Assembly (NCBI GenBank): GCA_963717745.1
Contig: CAVQXJ010000014.1
Span: 1 to 64,000, forward strand
Source: JACCXG01 sp963717745
Lineage (GTDB): Bacteria > Acidobacteriota > Vicinamibacteria > Vicinamibacterales > 2-12-FULL-66-21
Direction of reading: 5' to 3'
DNA: 64,000 bases
The position numbers were made by a program, and so were the translations under genes. Each line of letters opens with the position of its first letter. Positions within the stretch are counted from its first letter, which is position 1. The notes beneath the pieces are model-generated. The model saw only the letters and a program-made list of their open reading frames with translations. It was not told the origin of the DNA and did no database searches. Below are positions 1 to 8,300 of this stretch, piece after piece.

Positions 1-51
1 GAACTGACCGGGAAAAGGTTCGCCGGTGGCTCCCGGACAATCATAGAGATC

Positions 52-3000
52 GTGACTGGCCCCCATCCGCCGGAGCGCCATCGCCGGCTGCGCGCGATTT
101 TCGATGAAGCCGTGCTCAAGGAGACGTCAGAGCGCGACCTCTACCTCGACGACCGCCTGCGCCGGCGATGCGGAGCTGCGCGCGGACCTGAGGCGGCTGC
201 TCGCGGTGCACGGCGAGGCGGGCGCGTTCCTCGATCGGCCGGTGGAGGCCTGGCTCGCCGGGCGCGACGACGTGCCGTTCACCGGCACCGATCGATTTCG
301 AATCCTGCGGCAGGTCGGCGCCGGCGGCATGGGCGTCGTCTACGAGGTCCACGACACGCTCCGCGACGAGGCGGTCGCGCTCAAGACGCTGCGCCGCACC
401 GGCGCCAGCCGATCTCTATCGCCTGAAGCGTGAGTTCCGAAGCCTCGCCGACATCACGCATCCGAACCTCGTCTGCCTCTACGAGCTGTTCGTCGAGAGG
501 ACGCGATCGTTCTTCACGATGGAGCTGGTCAAGGGCGTGAGCTTCGTCGACTACGTGCGGGGCATCTCCGCGCGACGACTGGTGCCCGCGCTGGAACAGC
601 TGATCGACGGGGTGTCGGCGCTGCATCAGCGCGGCAAGCTGCATCGCGACATCAAGCCGTCGAACGTGCTGGTCACGCCCGAAGGCCGCGTCGTCATCCT
701 CGACTTCGGCATCCTCGCCGACTGAGACCGCTGCACGCGTCGAGACGAGGCGCGCGGCGGCACGCCCGCCTACATGTCACCCGAGGAGGCGTCGGGTGCC
801 GCGCCGTCGGAGGCGAGCGATTGGTACGGCGTCGGGCGTGACGCTCTATGAAGCGCTGACCGGGGCCTTGCCCTTCGACGGCTCGGCCGCGGACGTGCTG
901 TATGCGGAAGCGCACGGAGGATCCGCCGGCGCCGGCGGACTGCACCCCGGCGCGGTGCCCGCCGATCTCGAGCGACATCTGCATGGGCCTGCTGCGCCGT
1001 GATCCGGCGCAGCGTCTCACGGGCGCCGCGGTGCGTCGGGCCCTGATGCCGGGCGCCGGTGAATCGCCGCCCGGGAGCGTGATGGCGACGCCCGATCTCC
1101 CGTTCGTCGGGCGCGGTCCCGAGCTTCACGCGCTGATCGAGGCGCGCGACGAAGTCCTCGCGGGCCGGGCCCGGGCGGTCGCGATCTACGGCCCGTCCGG
1201 AATCGGCAAGAGCGCGCTCGTGCGCCAGTTCGTCAGGCAACTGGAGCGCGATGCGGTCGTGCTGATCGGCCGCTGCTACGAGAACGAGTCGGTGCCCTAC
1301 AAGGCGCTCGACGGGGTGGTCGACGATCTGAGCCGCTATCTCGCCTCGAGCGCCCGCGGCCTGGGTCGAGGATCTGCTGCCGCGAGATGTGCCCGCGCTG
1401 GCTCGAGTGTTCCCCGTCCTGCTTCAGGTGGAGGCGATCGCCGAGGCCGCGCGCGGCGCCGATCTCGATCGCGTCGATCCCTTTCGCACCAGGCGGCTGG
1501 CGTTCGAGGCGCTGAGCGCGCTGCTCGCGACGCTGGCCGCGCGGACCTTGCTCGTGATCTGGATCGACGACCTGCAATGGGCCGACGCCGACAGCATCGT
1601 CCTCCTCGAGGAGCTGCTGGCGCCGGCCGGACCTTCCGCGATGCTGACGCTGTTGTCCTTTCGCAGGAGGAGATCGGCTCGAAGCCATTCCTCCAGGCGC
1701 TGCTCCCGCGCACATCGGCGGTGACTGCTCGAGCCGCTCACCGATGACGAAGCGGACGCGCTGATCTCGGGCGTCGTGGTGGACAGCGGGCCGGAGCTGA
1801 CCAACGACGACAAGCGCCGCATGGCGCACGACGCCGGTGGCAGCCCGTTCGTGCTCGAGCAGCTGGCACTCTACGCGGGCACGTCGTCCGCGGGGACGCG
1901 TCAGGCGCCGACGTTCGGCCGCCTGTTCGCGTCGCGCGTCGAGGCCCTGTCGCCGGCCGGGCGCCTCTTTCTCGAGACGCTGGCGATCTGCGGCCGGCCG
2001 GTCGCGCCGGAGATCGTCTGCGACGCCTGCGGCGTCGCGCGCGACCGGCAGTCGCTGGTCATGATGCTGCGCGCCTCGCGCTTCATCCGCAGCAGTGGCT
2101 CGTCGGACCGGGTGGAGACCTATCACGATCGGATTCGTGAAGTGCTGGTCGACCGCCTGCGGCCCGATCGAGTGCGCGACCTTCACACGCGCATGGCCGC
2201 CTCGCTGGTCGCGCGCCAGAGCGACGACTGCGACGCGCTGTTCGAGCACTATCGCGGCGCCGGCGATGACGAGCGCGCATCGATGCAGGCCGGGCTGGCG
2301 GCGGAGAAGGCGGGGGCGGCACTGGCGTTCGACCGATCCGCGTCTTTCTACCAGCATGCCCTCGATCTGTCCCCATCCGCCGCGGCGGCGTCTGCGTGGA
2401 GGGAAGGGCTGGCCGCCGCGCTGGCGAATGCCGGCCGTCCGGCCGAAGCGGCGGACGCCTACCTGCGCGCCGCCGAAGGCGCCGCACGCCCGCAGCACAT
2501 CGAACTGCAGCGGCGGGCCGCGGAACAGTTCCTGATCGGCGGACACATCGATCGAGGCCTCGATCTGAGCCGGCACGTGCTCGAGAACGTCGGCTTGACG
2601 CTCGCGTCCAGCCCGCGCGCGGCCGCGGTGCGCTTGGTGTGGCGTCGCGCACGCCTGCGTCTCAGAGGCACGGCCTTCGTCCCGCGGGTTGACGAGATCG
2701 ACGGCGAGACCTTGCTGCGGCTGGACACCTGCTGGGCGACGGCGACGGGGTTGGCGCTCGTCGATGTGATCAGCGCCTCCGACTTCGTCGCGCGGCACCT
2801 GCACCTGGCCCTCGACGCCGGCGAGCCATCACGCATTGCGCGTGGTCTGGCGCTCGAATCGTCGGCGAGAAGCGCCGACTGGGTCTACCGAAGGAGCGCA
2901 CCAGCGCTCGCGGCTCGGGCGAAGGTGATGGCCGAGGACGTGGGGACCCCACACGCGAGGGCGATCGAACGCCTGTGCGACAGCCTCACCGCCACAGCGA

Positions 3001-3857
3001 GCGGTCAGTGGAGACGGGCGCTGGTGTCGTCCGGACAAGCGATCGCGACCCTGCGCGACGAATGCGTCGGCGTGACCTGGGAGCTGAACATCGCGCAGAA
3101 CGTCCACCTCTGGGGGTTGATGTACCTGGGTGAGCTGGCCGAAGTCTGTCGCCGCGTGCCGGTGCTCCTCGCGGAGGCGCGGCGCCGCGGCAATCTGTAT
3201 CTCGCCACCGAGGTGTGCACGCGCAGCAACCTCGTGTGGTTGGTGGCGGATCAGCCGGACGAAGGTGAACGCGAAGTGATGACGGCCATCGCGAGCTGGT
3301 CCCAGAAAGGCTTTCATCGTCAACACTACAGCGCGATGCTGGCGCGGGTGCAGACCGCGCTGTACCGCGGCGACAGCGCGGCCGCGTGGCGGATCCTGAC
3401 CGAACAAGAGCCGCATTTCCGCCGATCGATGCTGAGGCGCGTGCAGGCGGTGCGCATCGAAGCTCTGTATCTCCGTGGGCGAAGCGCGCTGGCGATCGCC
3501 GCGGCGAATCGTTCCGACCGCCGGTTCCTCTCGATCGCTCGCGATGCGGCGCGCCGTATCGCCGGTGAGCGCATGCCCTGGTCGACTCCCCTCGCGCGGC
3601 TGCTGCAGGGCGGCATCGCGTCGGTCGAAGGGAACGAGCCCTTGGCGGTGGGCTGTCTCGAAGACGCGCTCGATCGATTCGAGCGCGCCGAGATGCAGTG
3701 GTACGCTGCCGTGACGCGGCGGAGACTGGGCGCGCTTCGACGGGACGAACCGGGCCACGCGCTGTTCGAGCAAGCGACCGCCTGGATGGCGAGTCAGGGG
3801 ATCAAGGATCCGATCCGCATCACCCGCATGCTCGCGCCAGGCTTTCGGTCCGAGTAG
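52..3857 (+). pseudogene. Serine/threonine kinase - AAA ATPase - TPR regulator, frameshifted
   Basis: One ancestral signalling gene of about 1,260 codons. An N-terminal leader (start GTG at 52) with the acidobacterial kinase prefix (YLDD, then AGDAELRADL) precedes a kinase domain with glycine loop GAGGMGVVYE near 320-350, catalytic HRDIKPSN near 645-668, DFG-like DFGILAD ending at 722, and GTPAYMSPEE near 759. An AAA ATPase follows, with P-loop GPSGIGKS near 1190 and Walker B-like LLVIWIDDLQWAD near 1550. From 1728 to 3857 one clean frame encodes the rest of the ATPase and an alpha-helical TPR-like region. The coding frame changes near 154, 407, 723, 837, 906, 1358, about 1660 and 1724; most of these are repaired by deleting one base, and conserved motifs continue in the new frame. 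The intact relative at 42079 has the same domain order. Either a decayed gene or, more likely, insertion errors near a contig end. Confidence 0.8.
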
Positions 3858-3875
3858 CCTCGCGTTCGCCTGCGC

Positions 3876-4430
3876 TCAACTCAGACGCCTGGCGATGGCC
3901 TTGCCCAGCTCGCCGAGGATCCGCAGCGCCTCGGCGCGCTCGCGCCGCGCAAGACCCGCCGACAGCAGTGCCACCTGCTGCTTGCCCCGGCGAACCACCA
4001 GAATCGCCACGGACGCGCTGAAGCCTTTGGCCTTGTCTTCACGTTCGACCACGGCGACCGCCTGATCGCCGACCCCGGTCAACGTCTCATAGCGCACGTT
4101 TTTCGCGGCGTCGTTCCGGAGCGGATCGAGGAAGGTCAGCGCCCAGGTGTCCTCCGCCTCCTCTCGCGGCGTCTCGGTGATCTCATCCGAGGTCAAGACG
4201 AAGACGCTGCCCGACGCGTACCGGCTGCTCGCCGGGTAAGGCCAGACGCACTTCACCATTCCGTCCTTTTCGAGGCTGCGATCCACTTTTCCAGCGCCGG
4301 CTCCCGGGAAGGCCTGCTGCAGGTCGGCCGCCGTCAGGAGCGTGCAGGGGTCCTGGATCGGCCGGCCTTGTGCCGCCGGACCGATGGTCATCAAGGCAAC
4401 GATCGTGGTGAGAGAAGAGATCTCGATCAT
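3876..4430 (-). CDS. Small exported protein of unknown function
   Basis: A 184-residue protein with a hydrophobic N-terminus (IVALMTIGPAAQG) that looks like a signal peptide but lacks the usual basic n-region. The mature part starts near DPCTLLTAADLQQAFPG, reminiscent of DUF3558-like lipoprotein openings, although no lipobox is seen. The start ATG lies three bases inside the end of a MITE-like element at 4434-4596, so the original N-terminus and ribosome-binding site may have been displaced; no Shine-Dalgarno sequence sits at normal spacing. The gene converges with the regulator ending at 3857. The family is not firmly recognised and no enzymatic motif is visible. Confidence 0.6.
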   Translation of the reverse strand: MIEISSLTTIVALMTIGPAAQGRPIQDPCTLLTAADLQQAFPGAGAGKVDRSLEKDGMVKCVWPYPASSRYASGSVFVLTSDEITETPREEAEDTWALTFLDPLRNDAAKNVRYETLTGVGDQAVAVVEREDKAKGFSASVAILVVRRGKQQVALLSAGLARRERAEALRILGELGKAIARRLS

Positions 4431-4433
4431 GGC

Positions 4434-4596
4434 TAGTGTCGCGTCACCGCAGTCCTGTTAACACCGAGGGCGGCGATGCGCCCGGCGCGCAAGGCGCGAG
4501 GAGGGCGCAGACCGGGCGTATGGAACCGACGAGCAACGCCGCGCCCCGGGATGCAGCGCCGGCCGAATGTAACAGGACTTCGGTGACGCGACACTA
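4434..4596. mobile_element. MITE-like element with IS630-type ends
   Basis: Terminal inverted repeats of 25 bases (4436-4460 and 4570-4594) match with one mismatch, beginning GTGTCGCGTCACC. They are flanked on both sides by TA, and the outer context is C-TA on the left and TA-G on the right. This is the signature of a Tc1/mariner/IS630-type insertion into CTAG with TA duplication. The interior of about 110 bp is GC-rich and has no coding capacity, so it would be non-autonomous. It abuts the start codon of the gene at 3876-4430. Confidence 0.75.
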
Positions 4597-4682
4597 GGAG
4601 CATCCTCGCTGTAGGGGTAAGCGGAACTTTTCGCTCGAACAGCTCATGAGAGAATCGAGGAGGTAAACACAGAACCGAGCTG

Positions 4683-5246
4683 ATGGGCGATTCCTCATTG
4701 TCTGGCCTGGTGGCCCAAGCGCGAAGCGGCGACGCCAAGGCCTCGGCCGCGCTGATCGATACCGTCTATCCGGAGCTCCGGAGGCTGGCCCACCACTACC
4801 TGGCCGGCGAGCGTCCGGAACACACGCTCCAGACCAGCGACCTCGTCCACGAGGCGTGGCTGCGGCTCTTTTCCTCCGAGGAAATCTCCGTCAACGACCG
4901 CGCGCATCTGGTGGCGCTGATGGCGACCCAGATGCGGCGGGCGCTCGTGGACTATGCGCGGCACCGTAACGCGGCGAAGGGACCAGGCTCCGGCGTCCGC
5001 GTCTCGCTCTCCGGCGCGGACGAGGTTGGGGTCCGTCCAGACGAGGACGTGCTCGCCCTCGATCAGGCGCTGGAGGCACTGGAGGCCGTCGATCCACGCG
5101 CGGTGCGGGTCGTCGAGATGCGGTTCTTCGGGGGACTGGCGGAGACCGAGGCGGCGCAGGCCCTCGGCGTGTCGGTCGCGACGCTCAAGCGCGATTGGAC
5201 CTTCGCGCGCGCCTGGCTCACCGACAGGCTGACGACAGGCGACTAG
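4683..5246 (+). CDS. ECF-type RNA polymerase sigma factor (TIGR02999-like)
   Basis: A 187-residue sigma-70 family protein of the ECF subgroup common in Acidobacteria and Planctomycetes. Region 2 is visible as LRRLAHHYLAGERPEHTLQ and TSDLVHEAWLRLF; region 4 appears as VVEMRFFGGLAETEAAQALG followed by the HTH segment VSVATLKRDWTFARAWL. Such factors recruit core polymerase to specific promoters and are often paired with a serine/threonine kinase in place of a classical anti-sigma factor. Here the kinase-type gene lies upstream and ends at 3857. A strong GAGGAGG lies at 4657-4663, 18 bases before this ATG, which is longer than usual; no better in-frame start was seen. Its target promoters cannot be read from the window. 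Confidence 0.88.
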   Translation: MGDSSLSGLVAQARSGDAKASAALIDTVYPELRRLAHHYLAGERPEHTLQTSDLVHEAWLRLFSSEEISVNDRAHLVALMATQMRRALVDYARHRNAAKGPGSGVRVSLSGADEVGVRPDEDVLALDQALEALEAVDPRAVRVVEMRFFGGLAETEAAQALGVSVATLKRDWTFARAWLTDRLTTGD

Positions 5247-5274
5247 TCTTTGGCTCCCGCCGCTCGTGGAATTT

Positions 5275-6168
5275 CTACTTGATCATCCCGGTCTGCCGGA
5301 GGAAGGAGACCAGCTGCACCGGCCACTCCTGGTGCGACTGCCCGGCGCGCTCGGGGCGAAGGCCGAACCCATGGCCGGTCTTGGCGTAGATGTGCAACTC
5401 CGCGGGCACGCCGGCCTTCTTGAAGCGTAGATAGGCCTCCGCGAGACCGACGGAAATATCCGCGCGATCATCGACCCCGGCGGCCATGAAAGCGGGAGGC
5501 GAGCCCGCCACCGGTTGAATCAGCTGACTCTTACCCGGATAGATCAGGACTTGAAAATCCGGCCGTGAGCTGACGCGCTCGACCGGATCGGCCGCACCGG
5601 GCTGCCCGGAATCGTTCCGAATCGCGACGAGCTCGGCGAGCTCCCCACCGGCCGAGAAACCTCCCGCGCCAATCCGGTTCGGATCGATGCCCCATTCGGC
5701 GGCGCGGCTGCGAACGACGCGCACGGCCCGCTGCATGTCGGCCAGCCCTTCGACGTCGAACACGTACCCCGAGCTCTGCAGCCGGTTCTTGAGGACGAAC
5801 GCCGCGATCCCCTTCTCCGCGAGCGCCTGCGCCGGGTTGAAGCCCTCGTGCATGATCCACAGGCTCTTGTGTCCGCCCCCAGGCGCCACGATCACGCCGA
5901 CGCCGGTGTTGATCTCCTTGCGCGGCAGGAAGACCACCATCGACGGATTGTGGATGTTGACGACCGTCTCACCTTCGATGCGCTCGGGCTCGTCCTTGCG
6001 CGCTTCGGATCCCGGCGCGCCGTGTGGCCAGAGGAAGACGGTCGGCTTTCCTGGTGGAACGACCACCGTCGCCGCGCCGGTCTGCGATGCGCGTACCGCG
6101 ATGCCGTGCGCCGCCGCCATTGTCGCGAGCATCAGGATCGCCGCGAGGACCGGCCTGAACTGTTTCAT
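5275..6168 (-). CDS. Exported alpha/beta hydrolase (BD-FAE/acetyl-esterase-like)
   Basis: A protein of about 297 residues starting at MKQFRPVL with a signal peptide (AAILMLATMAAAHGIAV). The fold is an alpha/beta hydrolase: oxyanion loop APGGGHKSLW, nucleophile elbow GAGGFSAGGELAEL (catalytic Ser in GFSAGG), acidic region near AAGVDDRAD, and histidine in TGHGFGLR. These features match the esterase/lipase group used on plant polysaccharide esters (bifunctional deacetylase/feruloyl-esterase type), probably acting in the periplasm. An in-frame ATG seven codons upstream is less likely because it lacks the basic n-region. The gene converges with the sigma factor 28 bp away. The substrate is inference. 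Confidence 0.85.
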   Translation of the reverse strand: MKQFRPVLAAILMLATMAAAHGIAVRASQTGAATVVVPPGKPTVFLWPHGAPGSEARKDEPERIEGETVVNIHNPSMVVFLPRKEINTGVGVIVAPGGGHKSLWIMHEGFNPAQALAEKGIAAFVLKNRLQSSGYVFDVEGLADMQRAVRVVRSRAAEWGIDPNRIGAGGFSAGGELAELVAIRNDSGQPGAADPVERVSSRPDFQVLIYPGKSQLIQPVAGSPPAFMAAGVDDRADISVGLAEAYLRFKKAGVPAELHIYAKTGHGFGLRPERAGQSHQEWPVQLVSFLRQTGMIK

Positions 6169-6264
6169 GCAGGGGTGTAGTTGAGCCACGCGCGGAATCT
6201 TACGTCAGCCGGCGGTCGCGGCCTTCAGACCCGAACCCGCGAACCGCGAACCCGCGACGGCGCC

Positions 6265-6600
6265 TCAGAACTGGAACCTCGCCACGATCTGGCCGTTCCG
6301 CGGCAACTGGTTCGGCGTCGCGGTCGGGTTGATGTAACCAAAGCCGTTGCTGGGCTCGCCTCTCGAGTTGAAGGTCCGCGTCGACAGCGGGTTGTTGTTG
6401 AAGTCGGTGGGCATCCGGAGGTACGTCCGGTTGAAGATGTTGAAGAACTCCGCGCGCACCTCGAAGAACGACCGGCCCTTCAACGAGAACCGCCGTCCAA
6501 CGCTCATGTTCTCGATGACCTGCGTCTGCCACCGGTAGTCGCCGTAGAAGGCCTTCGACGTCCCGAACTGTCCCGGCGCGGGATCGGACCACGCCGACGA
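6265..6600 (-). pseudogene. C-terminal remnant of an Oar-like TonB-dependent receptor
   Basis: About 110 residues of the barrel end of an acidobacterial Oar-like receptor: KAFYGDYRWQ, VGRRFSLKGRSFFEVRAEFF, the typical NIFNRTYLRMP motif, and a final aromatic residue (VARFQF, stop at 6265) as expected for a BAM signal. The other 900 or so residues, including the signal peptide, regulatory-like domain and most of the barrel, are absent. Upstream of about 6590 the sequence changes abruptly to histidine-kinase coding sequence in another frame. This is therefore one side of a deletion or assembly junction and not an expressed receptor. Confidence 0.75.
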
Positions 6601-7515
6601 GACCGTAGTGATGGGAGCTTCCGGGATCGACCTCCGAGTCGAACCCCAGCCCGTCGTCTTCGATCTCGACGCGCAGCCGTTTGCGCTCGAACCCGAATGT
6701 CACCGACAGCCGGCTCGGCGCGGCGTGGCGGATGGCCTTCTGAAGCGCCTCGCGAATCAACATCATCAGGCTGCCCTCGGTGTCGCTGCCGAGCGCGACC
6801 GGCTCCCCCTCCACGTGCACCCGGATGTCGATGCCCGACTCGAGGCCGACGCGGTGCGCGAGCTGCGAGACCGCCGGGACCAGGCGGTCCCCGTTCGGGG
6901 AGGTAGTGCTCCACGCGATGGCCATCGAGGATCAAGGCCTCCGCCTCCGACGAGGATCCGTCCCTCGCGATCCTGACGAGATCGCGTGCACGTACATGGT
7001 CGGCGCGCCGCCCTGACCGTCGACGCGCCGGAGCGCACTGCCTTCCAGGCGAAACAGCCCGTCGTCGGTGCCCACCCACAGCTCCTCGCGATCCTCGAAC
7101 AGTGCGCGGACGAAGAGGTTGGTCAGGCCGTCGGCCGGTCCGAACCTACGGAACGCGCCGTCTTCATAGCGGACCAGTCCCGCGCCCTCGGTGCCGGCCC
7201 ACAAGGCACCATCGCGGGTCGTCGCGAGCGAGTACACACTGTCGCTCTTGAAGGCCGGGGCGTTGGTCGAATTGAAGACCGTGACGCGGACGCCGTCGAA
7301 GCGCACGAGCCCCCCGCTCGTGCCGATCCACAGGTGGCCATCAGCGGTCTGGGCGATGGCCTGCGCGAAGTCCTCGGGAAGGCCGTCCGGGCTCTGCCAC
7401 ACCCGCCGGCTGTAGGACGCCGAGATCGGACGGGCTCGATCAGGGCCTGACCGGCAACCGGCGCCGCAGAGCAGAGCAGCACACAGAGCGCCGTGACCGA
7501 TGAGAGTGTCGCCAC
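6601..7515 (-). pseudogene. Remnant of a two-component propeller sensor histidine kinase
   Basis: A GTG start at 7515, four bases after the response-regulator stop, opens a signal peptide (ALCVLLCSAAPVAGQ). After a frameshift near 7437 come two to three propeller repeats of the Reg_prop type (WQSPDGLPEDFAQAI, GHLWIGTSGGLVRFDG, GALWAGTEGAGLVRYEDG, ELWVGTDDGLFRLEG). Near 6895 the frame jumps to the C-terminal kinase core: LMMLIREALQKAIRHA (N-box) and VEIEDDGLGF (G1 box). Missing are the remaining propeller blades, the Y_Y_Y domain, the membrane segment, the HisKA_3 phospho-acceptor region and everything after the G2 box. It cannot autophosphorylate. Family members are usually near 1,000 residues; about 300 remain. 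It was probably the partner of the regulator at 7519. Confidence 0.75.
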
Positions 7516-7518
7516 GCG

Positions 7519-8154
7519 TCAGGGCAGGTGCAGGATGCCCCGTTGCAGGGCGGTGACGATGGCCTGGGTACAATCGCCGACGTCGAGGCGGCTGAGGATG
7601 ATGTTGACGTGCCACTTCACGGTGGCTTCGGCGATCCCGAGGGCCACGCCGATTTCCCGGTTGCTGCATCCGCCGGCAATCAACCGGAGCACCTCGAGCT
7701 CCCGGGGGCTCAACTGCGAGTGCGGCCGTCGCTCGGCGAGGGTCTTCGAGACCGCCTCCGGGATGACCCGTCCGCCCGAATGCACCTTGCGCACCGCGGC
7801 CGTGACCTCGGCGTGCGACATCCCCTTGAGCAGATCGGCGTGCGCACCCGCATCGAGCGCACGATGGATGTCCTCGTCGCCGGCATAGGTGGTCAGCACG
7901 ATGAAGCGGATGTTGGGGCGCTGCGCGCGGATCGTCCGAATCGCGTCCACGCCGCTGGCCCCGGGAAGCCGGAGGTCCATGAGGACGACATCGACCGGCC
8001 GCGCCTCGCACAGCGCGCAGGCCTCCTCGGCCGATGCCGCTTCGCCGGCGACGGTCATGTCGGGCTGCAGCCCGATGATCGCGGCGAGCCCGAACCGGAC
8101 GACCGTGTGGTCATCAACGATGAGGACTCGAATCGGCGAAGGCTCGATGGTCAT
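7519..8154 (-). CDS. NarL/LuxR-type response regulator
   Basis: A 211-residue two-domain regulator. The receiver holds the acidic pair in LIVDDHT, the phospho-acceptor Asp in VVLMDLRLPG (near residue 58), the conserved Thr/Ser in VLTTYAGD and the Lys in DLLKGM. The C-terminal HTH contains LSPRELEVLRLIAGGCSNRE and a recognition helix near IAEATVKWHVNIILSRL, the classic GerE/LuxR fold. It should bind DNA when phosphorylated by the neighbouring propeller histidine kinase, but that kinase is only a remnant here, so the regulator may be orphaned or respond to another kinase. The two genes were once a tight operon. Confidence 0.9.
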   Translation of the reverse strand: MTIEPSPIRVLIVDDHTVVRFGLAAIIGLQPDMTVAGEAASAEEACALCEARPVDVVLMDLRLPGASGVDAIRTIRAQRPNIRFIVLTTYAGDEDIHRALDAGAHADLLKGMSHAEVTAAVRKVHSGGRVIPEAVSKTLAERRPHSQLSPRELEVLRLIAGGCSNREIGVALGIAEATVKWHVNIILSRLDVGDCTQAIVTALQRGILHLP

Positions 8155-8282
8155 CGAAACGGCGAGAGGCTAGCACGGAACGGCGAGACCGGCGGCGGCA
8201 GGGGCCAAGAGGGGGCCGCCGTCGAATCCAGGCTGGCCAGGCTCTCGCGGCCAGGCGGCTCACGTGATCTGGATCGCACTTG

Positions 8283-8291
8283 TGCTATAAA
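8283..8291 (+). promoter_or_regulatory. Extended -10 promoter for the first ADOP permease
   Basis: TGCTATAAA fits an extended -10 (TGn-TATAAA). The hexamer ends 9 bases before the ATG at 8301, so transcription would begin within about three bases of the start codon, giving a leaderless or nearly leaderless message. No convincing -35 box is seen at 17 bp. Confidence 0.45.
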
Positions 8292-8300
8292 ACTCGCACG

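Noticed and set aside
52..1775. Programmed frameshifting in the first regulator
   Set aside because: There are too many sites, none with a slippery heptamer and stimulatory structure, and most are single-base insertions outside such motifs.
1233..2804. Long minus-strand open frame opposite the ATPase-TPR gene
   Set aside because: Antisense to a conserved frame, strongly Arg/Gln-rich, and no domain resemblance.
5275..6168. Dienelactone hydrolase
   Set aside because: The nucleophile is Ser in GFSAGG and not Cys, and an export signal is present, which fits the BD-FAE esterase group better.
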